Assembly: GCA_027487845.1 (NCBI GenBank)
Contig: JAIYCV010000041.1
Coordinates: forward strand, 1-64,000
DNA from: Flammeovirgaceae bacterium
GTDB lineage: Bacteria; Bacteroidota; Bacteroidia; Cytophagales; Cyclobacteriaceae
Reading direction: 5' to 3'
Length of the DNA: 64,000 bases
Shown one piece after another: positions 27,288 to 35,945 of this stretch (its first letter is position 1; every line of letters starts with the position of its first letter). The notes beneath the pieces are model-generated. The model worked only from the letters and a program-made list of their open reading frames with translations, ran no database searches and had not been told where the DNA came from. Both the position numbers and the translations under genes were made by a program.

Positions 27288-28001
27288 TCAAAACTCCTCT
27301 TCACTTACCAATTCAAATTCTTCTTTTGCAGAATCTTGAATTTTATTGTCTTTGCATTTAAGCACCCTTGCCGGGAATTTTTTAATTAGCCCATAGCTGT
27401 GTGTGGCCATTAGAATGGCTGTTCCGCTTTTATTGATTTGCTGAAACAACTTCATGATTCCTATTGATACTTCAGGATCGAGATTTCCTGTAGGCTCATC
27501 GGCAATTAAAATCATAGGTTCATTAATTAGTGCGCGCGCTATTACTACACGTTGCTGCTCACCGCCACTCAGTTGGTGAGGCATTTTCTTTTCCACCGAA
27601 CCCAAGCCCACTTGCATTAAAACCTCCGCCAGGCGATCCTTCATTTTGGCGCTTTCCTTCCAACCAGTGGCGCGCATTACGAAGTTTAGGTTTTCGCCCA
27701 CGGTGCGATCTGGAAACAACTGAAAGTCTTGAAAAATGATGCCTATTTTTCTGCGAAGCAGTGGTACTTTACTTGCCTTCAAATCGCCAATATTAAAACC
27801 TGCTACCGAGATATAGCCATGCCTTAGCGGGAGATCTGCATACAGTGTTTTTAAAAGGGAAGATTTGCCAGAACCTGTTCGGCCGACCAAAAAAACAAAC
27901 TCTCCTTTGTTAATTTCGAAATCTAAGTTGTAAAGCACGCTCTTATCTTCTTGAAAGATAGTGGCATCAGACACTTTCACAACGGGATCGGAGGAGAACA
28001 T
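27288..28001 (-). CDS. FtsE-like ABC ATPase
   Basis: 237 residues. Walker A is GRTGSGKSS, signature [14 protein letters not shown], Walker [13 protein letters not shown], switch His [17 protein letters not shown] is typical of FtsE, which with FtsX controls peptidoglycan hydrolases at division. No FtsX gene is adjacent, as is common in Bacteroidota, so FtsE is probable but not proven. fsa ends 5 bp away on the same strand. Confidence 0.83.
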   Translation of the reverse strand: MFSSDPVVKVSDATIFQEDKSVLYNLDFEINKGEFVFLVGRTGSGKSSLLKTLYADLPLRHGYISVAGFNIGDLKASKVPLLRRKIGIIFQDFQLFPDRTVGENLNFVMRATGWKESAKMKDRLAEVLMQVGLGSVEKKMPHQLSGGEQQRVVIARALINEPMILIADEPTGNLDPEVSIGIMKLFQQINKSGTAILMATHSYGLIKKFPARVLKCKDNKIQDSAKEEFELVSEEEF

Positions 28002-28006
28002 GGGCG

Positions 28007-28663
28007 TTAGCTATTTGCTTTTTTGTGGTCTGCCAAGAATTTTTCAAGTCCCGAATCAGTCAGCGGATGCTTTAGTAAGTCGGTAATTACTTTTAGTGGA
28101 CAGGTAGCCACATCGGCCCCAATTTCAGCGCATTTAATCAAGTGAATGGTGTGGCGAATACTGGCTGCCAATATCTCGGTTTGGTAGCCATAATTATCGT
28201 AAATAAGCCTAATTTGTGCAATCAACTCAAGACCATCTTGCGAGATGTCGTCTAATCTGCCGATAAAAGGTGAAACGAAAGAGGCTCCCGCTTTTGCCGT
28301 TAGCAACGCTTGACCGGGCGAAAAAACAAGCGTGCAATTGGTGCGAATGCCTTCGCTCGAAAATTTCTTGATCGCCTTGATGCCGTCTTTTATCATAGGC
28401 ACTTTCACTACAATTTTATCATCAATTTTTGCTAGTTCCCTGCCTTCTTTAATGATACCTTCAAAATCGGTGGCTATTACTTCGGCACTCACATTGGCAT
28501 CCACAATATTGCAAATTGCTTTATAGTGCGCTAGTACTTTCTCGGCTCCGGCAATTCCTTCTTTTGCCATCAGCGAAGGGTTGGTGGTTACTCCGTCAAG
28601 CACACCCAAGTCGTAAGCTTCTCTTATTTCAGATAGATTGGCGGTATCAATAAAAAATTTCAT
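28007..28663 (-). CDS. fsa: Fructose-6-phosphate aldolase / transaldolase (TalC-like)
   Basis: 218 residues, the short transaldolase family. [16 protein letters not shown] and [13 protein letters not shown] open the barrel. The Schiff-base Lys is in IVVKVPM, and [32 protein letters not shown] is highly conserved. It acts either as fructose-6-phosphate aldolase or as a pentose-phosphate transaldolase; sequence alone does not separate these. Confidence 0.92.
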   Translation of the reverse strand: MKFFIDTANLSEIREAYDLGVLDGVTTNPSLMAKEGIAGAEKVLAHYKAICNIVDANVSAEVIATDFEGIIKEGRELAKIDDKIVVKVPMIKDGIKAIKKFSSEGIRTNCTLVFSPGQALLTAKAGASFVSPFIGRLDDISQDGLELIAQIRLIYDNYGYQTEILAASIRHTIHLIKCAEIGADVATCPLKVITDLLKHPLTDSGLEKFLADHKKANS

Positions 28664-28750
28664 GGATAGTAGTTTAGACTGTAAAACTACACTTTTGAAA
28701 TCAGTGATAAACTAGGAGCTAAAAAAATTATTGGGGAGGGAATAAAAAAT

Positions 28751-28841
28751 GGCAAACTAACATCGCACCGCTACAACCGCTTACCCTTGCTACCTTCCGA
28801 TCCTGGGGGAGTTCAGCAGGAGCTGGTCGTGCCAGTTTGCC
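28751..28841 (-). ncRNA. ffs: Signal recognition particle RNA (bacterial small type)
   Basis: On the - strand the RNA starts GGCAAACUGGC and ends AGUUUGCC, which pair. The apical part CCAGGAUCGGAAGGUAGCAAGGG has the GGAA tetraloop and internal loops to which Ffh binds. Length about 91 nt. It guides membrane proteins to the translocon with Ffh and FtsY. Confidence 0.92.
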
Positions 28842-28845
28842 GATG

Positions 28846-28878
28846 CAAATATACAGAAAAATTGGTTTGCTGAACTTT
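28846..28878 (-). promoter_or_regulatory. Promoter of SRP RNA
   Basis: On the - strand TATATTTG (28853-28846) matches TAnnTTTG and lies a few bases before the SRP RNA 5' end. TTC 18 bp further up serves as a near -33 element. Confidence 0.6.
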
Positions 28879-29142
28879 TTATGTGTTTTCTTGAGGTTTG
28901 TATTGCCCCGATATTGCGCCTGAAAAATATAAATTGAATTCTAACGCACTTGATTCTTTAAAACCCCTAGCCACTATTTTTTCCGAAATATCCTCATCGG
29001 GCTCCATCTCATTAGCATCCACTGCCCCAGAAGGGTGAATTGTAATTTCAATTCCTGTAAAGTGGATGGGATTTAGTTGAACTAGTTTTTTAATGCCCTC
29101 GTCTTCTTTTCTAAAGTAGTGATGTACGATGTTTTTGTTCAT
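28879..29142 (-). CDS. Conserved-looking small protein of unknown function
   Basis: 87 residues, soluble, no recognised motif (VQLNPIHFTGIEITIHPSGAVDANEMEPDEDI). Its ATG overlaps the stop of the preceding gene (ATGA), so the two are translationally coupled. It ends just before the SRP RNA promoter. Confidence 0.65.
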   Translation of the reverse strand: MNKNIVHHYFRKEDEGIKKLVQLNPIHFTGIEITIHPSGAVDANEMEPDEDISEKIVARGFKESSALEFNLYFSGAISGQYKPQENT

Positions 29143-29618
29143 GTCAGCGATGAGTCAGCCAACACTAATTTCTCTTCTAATGCAGCCAACGAAATCTTGC
29201 TGATCAATTCTTCTTCCAACAAGGCGGCCCATGCTTTCAGATATTGGATTACATCCTTTTTCAAGTTTTGCTTCAAATCGCGCTCTTCCGGGGGAAGTGT
29301 TCTTAGAATCTTGCCGTCCGAAAGCTTTTCTAGGTGTTTTAGGTCTTCCGAATCAAACCCAAAAGCTAACAGTTCTGAAATAACATCGTCCAACGGCAAT
29401 CCATTGATAGGGCAGTAGTCGTTTAATTGCTCCGTCCAATCGCCATGACGCATCATGGCGCGCGCGTGTATTTCTTCTTTTGTAAGTTTGGTTACCTCCT
29501 GTGCAAGAAAGCCGCAATTGCAAGCACCCATGTGCCCCCATTGGTAAATGTTGCTGGATTCTAATTTAACTGCGGCAGATCGAATTGCCAGTATCAGTGG
29601 AAGTGATGGTTTTGCCAT
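29139..29618 (-). CDS. Hypothetical protein, coupled to the 87-residue gene
   Basis: 159 residues. It has HMGACNCGFLAQEVTKLTKEEIHARAM and CPINGLPLDDVISELLAFGF; the two Cys of CNC plus a later Cys could bind metal, but this is a guess. Mostly helical, no signal peptide. I do not recognise the family. A full TAAATTTG lies upstream on this strand (29652-29645). Confidence 0.65.
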   Translation of the reverse strand: MAKPSLPLILAIRSAAVKLESSNIYQWGHMGACNCGFLAQEVTKLTKEEIHARAMMRHGDWTEQLNDYCPINGLPLDDVISELLAFGFDSEDLKHLEKLSDGKILRTLPPEERDLKQNLKKDVIQYLKAWAALLEEELISKISLAALEEKLVLADSSLT

Positions 29619-29644
29619 GTCTTTTCTTTTACGATTAGTAACAC

Positions 29645-29652
29645 CAAATTTA
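29645..29652 (-). promoter_or_regulatory. Candidate -7 element of the 159-residue gene
   Basis: TAAATTTG on the - strand, 26 bp before the ATG at 29618. A TTG is found 23 bp upstream, longer than ideal. Confidence 0.4.
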
Positions 29653-29703
29653 AGGTGCTAGTTATATAAAAGTAACAAAATGCAGAATGTTTTGGCTAAG
29701 ATT

Positions 29704-29733
29704 TTGGAAAGAGCAACTACTTCCTTATCATTG
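29704..29733 (+). promoter_or_regulatory. Candidate promoter of THX and the trp operon
   Basis: TTG (29704-29706), 19 bp, then TATCATTG (29726-29733), one mismatch to TAnnTTTG. It is 23 bp before the THX ATG. I found no other good promoter between here and the trp leader peptide, so it may drive the whole trp operon. Confidence 0.5.
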
Positions 29734-29756
29734 CACCCTCAAAGTAAAATTAGCAA

Positions 29757-29948
29757 ATGGGTAAAGGAGACAAAAAGTCAAAAAAAGGCAAAATTTTCAT
29801 AGGTTCATATGGCAATTCTAGAAAAAGAGCCTCAAACAAGGCAAGTGTAGCTGTAAAAACTGCTCCTACGCCGGTAGTGGTAGAGGCGGTAGCTGAAGAG
29901 AAGCCAAAAGCAAAAAGAACAACCAAGAAAAAAGAAACAGCTGAATAG
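29757..29948 (+). CDS. 30S ribosomal protein THX
   Basis: 63 residues, very basic. The start MGKGDKKSKKGKIFIGSYGN is the THX signature; an Ala/Val/Pro and Lys-rich tail follows. THX sits in a cavity at the top of the 30S head and stabilises it. The stop is only 2 bp before the trp leader ATG, so THX and the trp leader are probably on one transcript. Termination at the attenuator would then give a short THX mRNA. Confidence 0.88.
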   Translation: MGKGDKKSKKGKIFIGSYGNSRKRASNKASVAVKTAPTPVVVEAVAEEKPKAKRTTKKKETAE

Positions 29949-29950
29949 AA

Positions 29951-30007
29951 ATGAAAGCGTTTAGTTTTATAGCATGGTGGTGGCATCGTTCGGTTTTCGA
30001 TCGGTAA
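29951..30007 (+). CDS. trpL: trp operon leader peptide with Trp-Trp-Trp
   Basis: An 18-codon ORF, too short for the track: MKAFSFIAWWWHRSVFDR. Three consecutive TGG codons (29975-29983) in a short ORF directly before an attenuator and trpE are the hallmark of ribosome-stalling attenuation. When charged tRNA-Trp is scarce the ribosome should stop on these codons. GATCGG (29999-30004), just before the stop codon, is complementary to CCGATC in the terminator stem. A ribosome that reaches the stop would hide GATCGG and let the terminator form. Confidence 0.9.
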   Translation: MKAFSFIAWWWHRSVFDR

Positions 30008-30051
30008 GTGGCTATGTGAATAAAATAAGATTCAACTGAAAATTATACAAG

Positions 30052-30082
30052 CCGCCCCGATCACTCGGGGCGGTTTTTTTTT
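30052..30082 (+). terminator. trp attenuator (intrinsic terminator)
   Basis: CCGCCCCGA-TCAC-TCGGGGCGG followed by a run of T: a perfect 9-bp GC-rich stem ending 28 bp before the trpE ATG. The left arm includes CCGATC, which can pair with GATCGG in the leader peptide ORF as the anti-terminator. Within the leader, ATCG (29985) and CGAT (29998) could form the competing early hairpin. Confidence 0.9.
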
Positions 30083-30100
30083 GTTACGAATAACCCATTT

Positions 30101-31498
30101 ATGAAGTTTAGTTTTAAAACACGGTCAAAAAAGCTTCTGGCGGATACACTCACGCCAGTGAATATTTACCTCAAACTACGCGATGTTTTTGCGTCTAGTA
30201 TTTTACTGGAAAGCAGCGACTATCATGGTCATGAAAACAGCCTGTCGTTTATTTGCTGCGAATCTTTGGCTTCTTTTCAAGTGGCCAACGAACTCATCGA
30301 GATACGATTGCCAAATAAAACAAAAGAGATAAAACCGATCACTAAAAAAGGCCAGGTGCTTGACGAACTAGATTATTTTAGGAGCCTCTTTTCCATCGAG
30401 AAGTCTCATTCAAAATATATTTCATCGGGTCTTTTTGGTTATATGAATTATGATTCTGTCCGGTATTTTGAAGATATTCACTTGGACATTAAGGAACGAT
30501 TGATTCCCGACATCCTTTACAAAGTATATCGGTATGTCATAGTGATTGATCACTTTTCAAACGAACTTGTTTTATTTGAAAATCACCTAACTGACGATGA
30601 TAAATCTGGGTTGGAAAAATTGGAAAAGATCATATTCAGCAATCGATTTTCAACTTTTCCGTTTAAAGCAACTGAGAGTGAGGTTTTCAACTGGACCGAT
30701 CATGAGTTTGTAGATTTGGTAAAGAAGGGTATGAAGCACTGTTTTCGTGGAGATGTTTTTCAAATCGTGCTTTCGCGAAGGTTTAGTACTGGTTTTAAAG
30801 GAGATGAATTCAATATCTATCGCGCTTTGAGATCCATCAACCCATCTCCCTACTTATTCTATTTTGATTATGGGAACTTCAAACTGTTCGGATCATCTCC
30901 GGAGGCTCAAATTCAAATTAAAAATGACGAGGCAAGTATTTATCCGATTGCTGGAACCTTCAGAAGAACGGGAAATGATAAAGAAGATGGAGAGCTTGCG
31001 ACCCGGTTGAACGCTGATGAGAAGGAGAATGCTGAACATGTAATGCTGGTTGATTTGGCAAGAAATGACTTGAGCAGGGATTCATCGGAAGTCATAGTAG
31101 AAGTATTTAAGGAGACTCAATACTACTCGCACGTAATTCACTTAGTCTCTAAAGTCACTGGCAAATTGCGCGATGGTATTTCTTCTTTAAAATTGGCGGT
31201 TGATACGTTTCCGGCAGGTACTTTATCAGGCGCGCCAAAACACAACGCCATGAAACTAATCAATCAGTATGAAAATGTAAACAGGAGTTTTTACGGAGGT
31301 GCTATTGGCTATGTAGGCTTTAATGGCGATATAAACCAAGCGATTATGATTCGCACATTTTTAAGCAAGGATAACAAACTTATTTACCAAGCGGGTGCTG
31401 GTGTGGTGGCTAAGTCGGTGCCCGAAAATGAGTTGCAAGAGGTGAGCAATAAACTGGAAGCGTTGCGCAAGGCAATAAAAATGGCAGAAGAGATTTAG
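30101..31498 (+). CDS. trpE: Anthranilate synthase component I
   Basis: 465 residues. It converts chorismate plus ammonia to anthranilate, the committed step of Trp synthesis. The chorismate-binding core has GDVFQIVLSRRFS, PSPYLFYFDYG, GSSPEAQI, PIAGTFRRTG, NAEHVMLVDLARNDLSR and TFPAGTLSGAPKHNAM. An N-terminal LLESSDYHGHENSLSFIC carries the Leu-Leu-Glu-Ser type region of Trp feedback. First structural gene after the attenuator. Confidence 0.96.
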   Translation: MKFSFKTRSKKLLADTLTPVNIYLKLRDVFASSILLESSDYHGHENSLSFICCESLASFQVANELIEIRLPNKTKEIKPITKKGQVLDELDYFRSLFSIEKSHSKYISSGLFGYMNYDSVRYFEDIHLDIKERLIPDILYKVYRYVIVIDHFSNELVLFENHLTDDDKSGLEKLEKIIFSNRFSTFPFKATESEVFNWTDHEFVDLVKKGMKHCFRGDVFQIVLSRRFSTGFKGDEFNIYRALRSINPSPYLFYFDYGNFKLFGSSPEAQIQIKNDEASIYPIAGTFRRTGNDKEDGELATRLNADEKENAEHVMLVDLARNDLSRDSSEVIVEVFKETQYYSHVIHLVSKVTGKLRDGISSLKLAVDTFPAGTLSGAPKHNAMKLINQYENVNRSFYGGAIGYVGFNGDINQAIMIRTFLSKDNKLIYQAGAGVVAKSVPENELQEVSNKLEALRKAIKMAEEI

Positions 31499-31504
31499 GA
31501 TGGT

Positions 31505-31539
31505 GATTTTCGATTTGTGAATTTTTCATTTTACGTATG
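31505..31539. repeat. Heptanucleotide repeat, trpE/trpG gap
   Basis: GATTTTC-GATTTGT-GAATTTT-TCATTTT-ACGTATG: five 7-bp steps, the last containing the trpG ATG. Confidence 0.6.
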
Positions 31540-32106
31540 ACAAGAATAATAATAATAGATAACTACGATTCATTCACTTATAACCTGGTTCATATTATTA
31601 GGGAGCTAGGATTTGAGATGGATGTTTTTAGAAACGATAAAATTTCCGTTGATGAAGTTGCTGGCTATGATAAGATTATTTTGTCCCCAGGCCCAGGTAT
31701 TCCCGATGAGGCTGGAATTTTGAAATCTGTGGTGAAGCAATTAGGTTCTTCAAAAAGTATTCTTGGCGTTTGTTTGGGGCATCAAGGTATAGCAGAAGTT
31801 TATGGAGCGGAGCTTTTCAACATACCTTACGTACTACATGGCGTTACTTCACAGCTTCACGTACTAAATACAGGAGAAAAACTATTCAGAACGTTGCCGG
31901 TAAATTTTAACGTAACTCATTATCATTCCTGGGCTGTTAAGGCAGAGACCATTCCATCAGAATTAGAAGTAACGGCTGTAAACAAAGAAGGATTGGTAAT
32001 GGCTATCGCTCATAAAACATTGGATGTTCGAGGTGTCCAATTTCATCCGGAATCCATAATGACTGAGCATGGTAAAGCGATAATGAAAAACTGGATAACT
32101 CAATAG
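31537..32106 (+). CDS. trpG: Anthranilate synthase component II (glutamine amidotransferase)
   Basis: 189 residues, class I amidotransferase. IDNYDSFTYNLVH, LSPGPGIPDEAG, the nucleophile Cys in LGVCLGHQGIAE, and His-Glu in GVQFHPESI. It releases ammonia from glutamine for TrpE. A p-aminobenzoate role is possible for such subunits but the operon argues for Trp. Confidence 0.96.
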   Translation: MTRIIIIDNYDSFTYNLVHIIRELGFEMDVFRNDKISVDEVAGYDKIILSPGPGIPDEAGILKSVVKQLGSSKSILGVCLGHQGIAEVYGAELFNIPYVLHGVTSQLHVLNTGEKLFRTLPVNFNVTHYHSWAVKAETIPSELEVTAVNKEGLVMAIAHKTLDVRGVQFHPESIMTEHGKAIMKNWITQ

Positions 32107-32120
32107 AATGCTAACTAGCT

Positions 32121-32170
32121 TTGTCTTAAATCGTATGTCTTATGTCCTTACGTCTCATTACTAATGTCTA
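32121..32170. repeat. Heptanucleotide repeat, trpG/trpD gap
   Basis: TTGTCTT-AAATCGT-ATGTCTT-ATGTCCTT-ACGTCTC-ATTACTA-ATGTCTA, directly followed by the trpD ATG. Same sequence type as the cas1/cas2 tract. Confidence 0.75.
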
Positions 32171-33163
32171 ATGAAAGAAATACTAAATGAATTAATAGAG
32201 CATCGGTCGCTGAGCAAAGAAACTGCCCGGAAGGTGTTGATTGATTTAGCTTCAGCCAAATACAATCAAAGTCAGATGAGCGCGTTTATGACGGTCTATA
32301 TGATGCGGGCAATTACTATTGATGAGCTTCAAGGCTTTCGCGATGCCATGTTAGAACTTTGTGTGCCAATTCGTTTTGATGCACCCGTTATGGATGTCTG
32401 CGGAACGGGCGGTGATGGCAAGAATACGTTCAATATTTCCACGTTGAGTTCGTTTGTCGTGGCAGCGGCCGGCCAGCCAGTCGCAAAACATGGCAACTAT
32501 GGTGTGTCATCAGTAAGCGGGTCATCCAACGTGCTGGAATATTTCGGTTACAAATTCACTAACGAGAAGGATCTTTTGGAGAAGAGCTTAGACAGAGCTA
32601 ATATATTTTTTATGCATGCACCATTGTTCCATCCGGCAATGAAGAATGTCGCTCCGATTCGAAAAGAGTTGGGAGTGAAAACATTTTTTAATATGCTCGG
32701 CCCAATGGTTAATCCAGCATTTCCGCCCAGGCAGTTGGCGGGCGTGTTTAGCCTTGAACTCGCACGACAGTATGGATATCTTTATCAACAAACTGACAAA
32801 GACTTTGTTATTTTACATGATATTCAAGGATATGACGAGATTTCGTTGACAGGTGCATTTAAAATATTTACTAATCAAGGTGAACATGTGTTAGAACCAG
32901 CGGATTTGGGATTGCCAGAAGTTCAATATGCTGAAATAAAAGGTGGGGCAACGGTGGCAGAGTCTGCTGAAATATTCATGAAGATACTAAGCGGGGCAGG
33001 AAGTGATTCGCAAAAAGCGGTGGTGATTGCCAATGCAGGCATGGCATTATATTGTGGCGATAGAAATTCTGGAATAGAAGTTGGTATGGCTCGTGCGAAA
33101 GAAGCACTCGAATCAAAAAAGGCGTTGGAAACATTTAAGAAACTAATAGATGTTGGGCAATAG
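32171..33163 (+). CDS. trpD: Anthranilate phosphoribosyltransferase
   Basis: 330 residues. It joins anthranilate to PRPP. Key blocks are VCGTGGDGKNTFNISTLSSFV, KHGNYGVSSVSGSSNVLE, FFMHAPLFHPAMKNVAPIRKELGVKTFFNMLGPMVNP and DEISLTG. Normal length. Confidence 0.97.
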   Translation: MKEILNELIEHRSLSKETARKVLIDLASAKYNQSQMSAFMTVYMMRAITIDELQGFRDAMLELCVPIRFDAPVMDVCGTGGDGKNTFNISTLSSFVVAAAGQPVAKHGNYGVSSVSGSSNVLEYFGYKFTNEKDLLEKSLDRANIFFMHAPLFHPAMKNVAPIRKELGVKTFFNMLGPMVNPAFPPRQLAGVFSLELARQYGYLYQQTDKDFVILHDIQGYDEISLTGAFKIFTNQGEHVLEPADLGLPEVQYAEIKGGATVAESAEIFMKILSGAGSDSQKAVVIANAGMALYCGDRNSGIEVGMARAKEALESKKALETFKKLIDVGQ

Positions 33164-33195
33164 CCTACTTGCAATGAAATCGCTGTAATTCTTAA

Positions 33196-34014
33196 TTGAT
33201 TATCATGAACATACTAGAGCAAATTATCGAGCATAAATACAAAGAAGTAGCAGAGCGCAAGAGCCTTTATCCTGTAAAGCTTTTAGAACAAAGCATTTAC
33301 TTTTCGACACCTTGTGTTTCGATGAAGAAGTATTTATTGCGCGAAGACAAATCGGGCATTATTGCCGAAATAAAGCGCAAGTCTCCTTCGAAGGGGCAAA
33401 TTAATCCCTATGTTTCTATAGAGCGCACTTCTCTTGGTTATATGCAGGCCGGGGCTTCGGCACTTTCTATTCTCACCGACAAACATTTTTTTGGCGGTAG
33501 TAATGATGACTTGACCATCGCTCGTCAATTTAACTTTTGCCCGTTGCTACGTAAAGATTTTGTGGTGGACGAATATCAAATTACAGAAGCCAAATCGATC
33601 GGTGCGGATGCGATACTCTTAATTGCAGCTGCGTTGGCTCCAGTGAGAGTAGTAGAATTGAACGCTTTTGCCCATTCGCTAGGATTGGAAGTGTTATTTG
33701 AAGTTCACAATGAAGATGAACTTTACAAAGAAGCAATTGAGCAAGTGGATATGGTAGGGGTCAATAATCGTGATTTAAAAACATTTGACGTGAATATTGA
33801 CATATCTAAACGGCTTTCCTCATTGATCCCTCAGCACACAGTGAAGGTTTCGGAAAGTGGAATATCAGATCCGGCCACCATCATTGAACTAAAACAGCTT
33901 GGCTACCGAGGTTTTTTAATGGGCGAAAATTTCATGAAGCATAGCCGGCCAGAAAAGGCTGCTAGCGATTTTATAAAGGAGTTAAAAGGACTTGAAGATA
34001 AGATAGGTGCGTAG
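33196..34014 (+). CDS. trpC: Indole-3-glycerol phosphate synthase
   Basis: 272 residues from MIIMNILEQII; the internal ATG two codons on (33205) is an alternative. The barrel has AEIKRKSPSKG, LSILTDKHFFGGS, LLRKDFVVDEYQI, DAILLIAAAL, GVNNRDLKTF and SESGISDPA. It closes the indole ring. Overlaps trpF by 8 bp. Confidence 0.96.
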   Translation: MIIMNILEQIIEHKYKEVAERKSLYPVKLLEQSIYFSTPCVSMKKYLLREDKSGIIAEIKRKSPSKGQINPYVSIERTSLGYMQAGASALSILTDKHFFGGSNDDLTIARQFNFCPLLRKDFVVDEYQITEAKSIGADAILLIAAALAPVRVVELNAFAHSLGLEVLFEVHNEDELYKEAIEQVDMVGVNNRDLKTFDVNIDISKRLSSLIPQHTVKVSESGISDPATIIELKQLGYRGFLMGENFMKHSRPEKAASDFIKELKGLEDKIGA

Positions 34015-34648
34015 AGTTAAACAAGTAGCGATCAAAGTCTGTGGTATGAGAGATGCCACCAACATAAGGAAAGTCTCAGCATTGTGTCCAGATTATTTGG
34101 GCTTTATCTTTTACCCTAAATCAAAACGATATGTTGGAGATAATTTTGTTGTTCCTGAAATCCCAAACGCAATTACTAAAGTCGGGGTATTTGTCAACGA
34201 AAGTACAGATGTGATTTCGAGATTAGTTGAGAAATGTTCAATTGACCATGTGCAGTTGCACGGTGACGAGACACCTCTGCAATGCGATGAATTGAAGGCC
34301 CTGGGCTTCACAGTGATCAAAGCATTTGGCGTGTCAGAAGATTTTGATTTTAATGTGTTAAATCTGTACAAGAGTAGGTGCAATTATTTCTTGTTCGATA
34401 CCAAGGGGAAGAGTTATGGAGGAACAGGAAGATCGTTTGATTGGGACATTCTTCAAAAGTATGATCAGGAAGTCCCTTTCTTTTTGAGTGGAGGTTTATC
34501 GTTGGCCAATGCAGAAAATGCACTCAACATCAAATGGATGAATATTCATGCACTAGATGTTAATAGCAAATTTGAAATTGAGCCAGGTGTAAAAGATGTT
34601 GCCAAGCTTGATGAACTATTCAAATTACGAAAGGAAACTGTTATTTAA
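34007..34648 (+). CDS. trpF: Phosphoribosylanthranilate isomerase
   Basis: 213 residues. KVCGMRDATNI, DYLGFIFYPKSKRYVG, VGVFVNES, VQLHGDETPLQC and FLSGGLSLANAENAL match the family. It converts PRA to CdRP before TrpC. The first residues (MRRVKQVAI) come from the overlap with trpC; a start slightly later is possible. Confidence 0.95.
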   Translation: MRRVKQVAIKVCGMRDATNIRKVSALCPDYLGFIFYPKSKRYVGDNFVVPEIPNAITKVGVFVNESTDVISRLVEKCSIDHVQLHGDETPLQCDELKALGFTVIKAFGVSEDFDFNVLNLYKSRCNYFLFDTKGKSYGGTGRSFDWDILQKYDQEVPFFLSGGLSLANAENALNIKWMNIHALDVNSKFEIEPGVKDVAKLDELFKLRKETVI

Positions 34649-34663
34649 AGTAAAATGCTAGAG

Positions 34664-34705
34664 TTTCACGTCTTATGTCTCACGTCTAATATCTAACTAT
34701 TATTT
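34664..34705. repeat. Heptanucleotide repeat, trpF/trpB gap
   Basis: TTTCACG-TCTTATG-TCTCACG-TCTAATA-TCTAACT-ATTATTT, ending 2 bp before the trpB ATG. Confidence 0.75.
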
Positions 34706-34707
34706 AT

Positions 34708-35889
34708 ATGAAATTTGAAGTAGATGAATTTGGTTACTATGGTCAATTTGGTGGTGCATTCATACCGGAAATGCTTTATCCAAACGTGGAAGAGCTTCGC
34801 GAAAATTACCTTAATATAATTTACACGAAGTCGTTTCAAGAGGATTTTCATTACCTCTTGAAGGATTATGTTGGAAGACCGACACCTCTTTATTTTGCTT
34901 CTAGGTTGTCTGAACGGTACAACGCTAAAATTTACTTAAAGCGGGAAGATCTTTGTCATACAGGTGCTCACAAAATCAACAATACGATCGGTCAAATTTT
35001 ATTAGCGAAGCGATTAGGTAAAAAGAAGATAATTGCAGAGACAGGCGCTGGGCAGCACGGAGTTGCTACAGCCACAGTTTGTGCTCTCATGGGGATGGAG
35101 TGCATGGTGTATATGGGCAAGCACGACATGGAACGTCAGCGGCCAAATGTTGAACGCATGCGCATTCTTGGCACTAAGGTTATCCCCGCTCTCAGTGGAA
35201 GTATGACCTTGAAGGATGCAACTAACGAAGCCATGAGGCATTGGATTAACAACCCAACCGATACTCATTATATTATCGGATCGGTTGTTGGGCCTCATCC
35301 TTATCCCGACATTGTAGCAAGGTTTCAGTCGGTAATTAGTGAAGAAATAAAAAAGCAATTAATTGAGAAAGAGGGTAATCCTTTTCCCGACTATGTAATT
35401 GCTTGTGTTGGAGGTGGAAGCAACGCGGCCGGAGCATTTTATCATTATTTAAATGATGAGCATGTGAATTTGATAGGAGTTGAAGCTGCCGGAAAAGGAA
35501 TTGACTCGGGTGACTCTGCGGCCACCACTGCATTGGGCAAACCGGGCGTACTTCACGGAAGTAAGACAATTTTGATGCAAACAGAGGATGGTCAAGTGGT
35601 AGAACCATATTCAATTTCAGCTGGCTTAGACTACCCTGGCATTGGCCCAATGCATGCGCATTTGTTTGATGTTGGACGAGTGCAGTTTATGAGTGCTACA
35701 GATGATGAGGCTATGAATGCGGGGATTGAACTCAGTCGCACGGAAGGCATTATTCCAGCTATTGAAACAGCCCATGCAGTAGCGATGCTTGGCAAGATGG
35801 AGTTTGCCAAGGATGACGTTGTGGTGATCAATTTATCTGGACGCGGGGATAAGGATTTGGAGACGTATATAAAGTGGGGGAAGTATTAG
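34708..35889 (+). CDS. trpB: Tryptophan synthase beta chain
   Basis: 393 residues. The PLP Lys is in [13 protein letters not shown], followed by [13 protein letters not shown] and the phosphate loop [12 protein letters not shown]. It joins indole and serine to make Trp. Typical TrpB1 length and motifs. Confidence 0.98.
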   Translation: MKFEVDEFGYYGQFGGAFIPEMLYPNVEELRENYLNIIYTKSFQEDFHYLLKDYVGRPTPLYFASRLSERYNAKIYLKREDLCHTGAHKINNTIGQILLAKRLGKKKIIAETGAGQHGVATATVCALMGMECMVYMGKHDMERQRPNVERMRILGTKVIPALSGSMTLKDATNEAMRHWINNPTDTHYIIGSVVGPHPYPDIVARFQSVISEEIKKQLIEKEGNPFPDYVIACVGGGSNAAGAFYHYLNDEHVNLIGVEAAGKGIDSGDSAATTALGKPGVLHGSKTILMQTEDGQVVEPYSISAGLDYPGIGPMHAHLFDVGRVQFMSATDDEAMNAGIELSRTEGIIPAIETAHAVAMLGKMEFAKDDVVVINLSGRGDKDLETYIKWGKY

Positions 35890-35945
35890 TTGGTGGTTGG
35901 TAGTAAATTATTGTTCGACCTAAAACCCAAAATTTCAGTTGTTAT
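35890..35945. repeat. Possible heptanucleotide repeat, trpB/trpA gap
   Basis: TTGGTGG-TTGGTAG and ACCTAAA-ACCCAAA suggest 7-bp steps across the gap, weaker than other loci. The ORF track reads this as extra TrpA N-terminus. Confidence 0.4.

Noticed and set aside
35890-35943. 18-residue N-terminal extension of TrpA
   Set aside because: TTG start overlapping the trpB stop, spacer sequence with repeat character; TrpA normally begins near MPLNKLF.
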